Shown here piece after piece: positions 4,885-5,725 of a stretch of DNA of 5,725 bases (the stretch's first letter is position 1; the number at the start of each line of letters is the position of its first letter). Position numbers and translations under genes: made by a program. The notes under the pieces are model-generated. The model did no database searches and was not told where the DNA came from. It saw only the letters and a program-made list of their open reading frames with translations. Origin of the DNA: an uncultured Neomegalonema sp. (lineage in GTDB: Bacteria > Pseudomonadota > Alphaproteobacteria > Rhodobacterales > Rhodobacteraceae); assembly GCA_937958345.1 (NCBI GenBank), contig CALGNW010000221.1, forward strand, positions 1 to 5,725, in the 5' to 3' direction.

Positions 4885-5725
4885 CTATGTTAGCGAAACA
4901 AGGCGTTCGTAAACCGGCGCATAGCGTTGGGCGACGGCAGACCAGCTTCGTTCTTTCCTGACGAACGCCAGACCACGCTCGAGGATTTCCTGATCCTCGG
5001 GCGTGTTCATTTGTTTCACGCACCGGATGACCGCGCCTGCGAGTGCGTCCGTATCATCCGCCTTGAACAGCCGTCCGGTCTGCCCGTCCGAAATCAGTTC
5101 TTTGTGGCCACCGACATCCGACGCGACAAAGCGTTGCTTCATCGCCATCGCCTCAAGCGGTTTAAGCGGCGTGACCAGATCCGTGAGCCGCATTTTCATA
5201 CGAGGATACACAAGCGCGTCGATCACGCTGTAATGGCCGGGGACATCCTCGGGCGGAACACGGCCTGTGAATTTGACCTTATCGCCGAAGGGTTCGGCCA
5301 TGTTGCGGATTTTGGCGTCCTCCATGCCGCCGCCGACAAACAAAAGCTGGGCGTCGGGAATGGCCTCGAGGATTTTGGGGAAAGCCTCGATAAGCAGATG
5401 CAGCCCCTCGTAGTGATAGAACGAGCCGACGAACCCGATCACCGGACCCTCGCCCAGTCCGATTTTGGCGCGCAGGGCGGCGTCGGGCTGTGCCACGGGC
5501 GAAAGGCGCTCCGGCTCGATGGCATTGGGGGCGAGGGACAATTTTTCGGCTGGCAGGCCGCGCGCCAGCAAATCCTGACGCAGACCCTCGCAGATCGTGA
5601 ACACATGCGAGACCTTGCGGCAAACGCGGGTTTCCATCCAGCGGGTGGCTCGATAACGCAGCGAACCCTCGGTGGTGTTGCCGAGGTCAACCGCCGCATC
5701 CTCCCAGAACGCCCTGATTTCGTAG
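4885..5725 (-). CDS. Family 4 glycosyltransferase, 5' end beyond the window
   Basis: A GT-B fold sugar transferase, cytoplasmic or membrane-associated, probably adding a sugar to a lipid-linked or polysaccharide acceptor. The frame stays open from the edge at 5724 downwards, reading YEIRAFWEDAAVD and GNTTEGSLRYR before the Met at 5637. That wording belongs to the family, so Met 5637 is internal and 279 C-terminal residues are visible. The donor-binding half has GFVGSFYHYEG (about 97-107 of the visible part), LLFVGGG, FTGRVPPEDVP and VTPLKPLEAMA (184-194), then SDVGGHKELI and DGQTGRLF. The usual GT4 E-x7-E motif keeps only the second Glu; the first position is Leu. The YE-RAFWEDAAVD and TPLKPLEAMA pattern is, in my memory, typical of exosortase A (PEP-CTERM)-associated glycosyltransferases. 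That assignment needs a profile search. It is convergent with the TadE-like pair. Confidence 0.9.
   Translation of the reverse strand, partial: YEIRAFWEDAAVDLGNTTEGSLRYRATRWMETRVCRKVSHVFTICEGLRQDLLARGLPAEKLSLAPNAIEPERLSPVAQPDAALRAKIGLGEGPVIGFVGSFYHYEGLHLLIEAFPKILEAIPDAQLLFVGGGMEDAKIRNMAEPFGDKVKFTGRVPPEDVPGHYSVIDALVYPRMKMRLTDLVTPLKPLEAMAMKQRFVASDVGGHKELISDGQTGRLFKADDTDALAGAVIRCVKQMNTPEDQEILERGLAFVRKERSWSAVAQRYAPVYERLVSLT

Noticed and set aside
4884..4894. GCTA-TGT-TAGC palindrome as terminator between the pilus gene and the glycosyltransferase
   Set aside because: A 4-bp stem with a 3-base loop and no T-run is too weak to call; it overlaps the glycosyltransferase stop codon.

Overview
Most of the window (about position 398 to the end) is alphaproteobacterial chromosome. 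The evidence is a plant/alphaproteobacterial-type glutamate-cysteine ligase, a TrmB methyltransferase, two TadE-like pseudopilins, a glycosyltransferase that reads like the exosortase-A-associated GT4 group, GC-rich third codon positions and Shine-Dalgarno sites. The order within Alphaproteobacteria cannot be fixed from this sequence alone.

The first ~397 bases do not fit. On the minus strand, about 298-396 encodes 33 residues with the conserved signature of translation initiation factor IF-2 (residue string around GTVLEAHLDK...GPVASLLVQAGTL). It stops abruptly at a GTGCGC that resembles a green-algal 5' splice site. Positions 297 down to 1 then hold non-coding, TG-rich sequence that ends in TTTTGCAG at the window edge, like a 3' splice site. 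On the plus strand, an otherwise bacterial three-helix membrane protein begins abruptly at the same point, with its N-terminus missing. I read this as a junction between a piece of eukaryotic (probably chlorophyte) nuclear gene for an organellar IF-2 and a bacterial contig. An assembly or library chimera from an alga-bacterium co-culture or metagenome is the simplest explanation.

Layout: 1-297 intron-like, no gene; 298-396 IF-2 exon (-); ~398-778 truncated membrane protein (+); 792-815 hairpin between convergent genes; 826-2190 gshA (-); 2262-2798 two-helix membrane protein of unknown function (-), overlapping by 4 bp the end of trmB, 2795-3484 (-); 3485-3627 AT-rich divergent intergenic region; 3628-4182 and 4194-4868 two TadE-like genes (+), tightly spaced; 4885 to the window edge, glycosyltransferase (-), whose 5' end lies outside the window.

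How they work together: trmB and the small membrane protein are translationally coupled, and gshA follows in the same direction after 71 bp, so the three may be one housekeeping operon (tRNA m7G46 modification and glutathione synthesis). The TadE-like pair would be minor pseudopilins of a Tad/Flp secretion or pilus machine, whose core genes are not in this window. The glycosyltransferase converges on them and belongs to an envelope or exopolysaccharide locus that continues to the right. I found no tRNA, rRNA, CRISPR array, insertion sequence or complete new defence or mobile system here.
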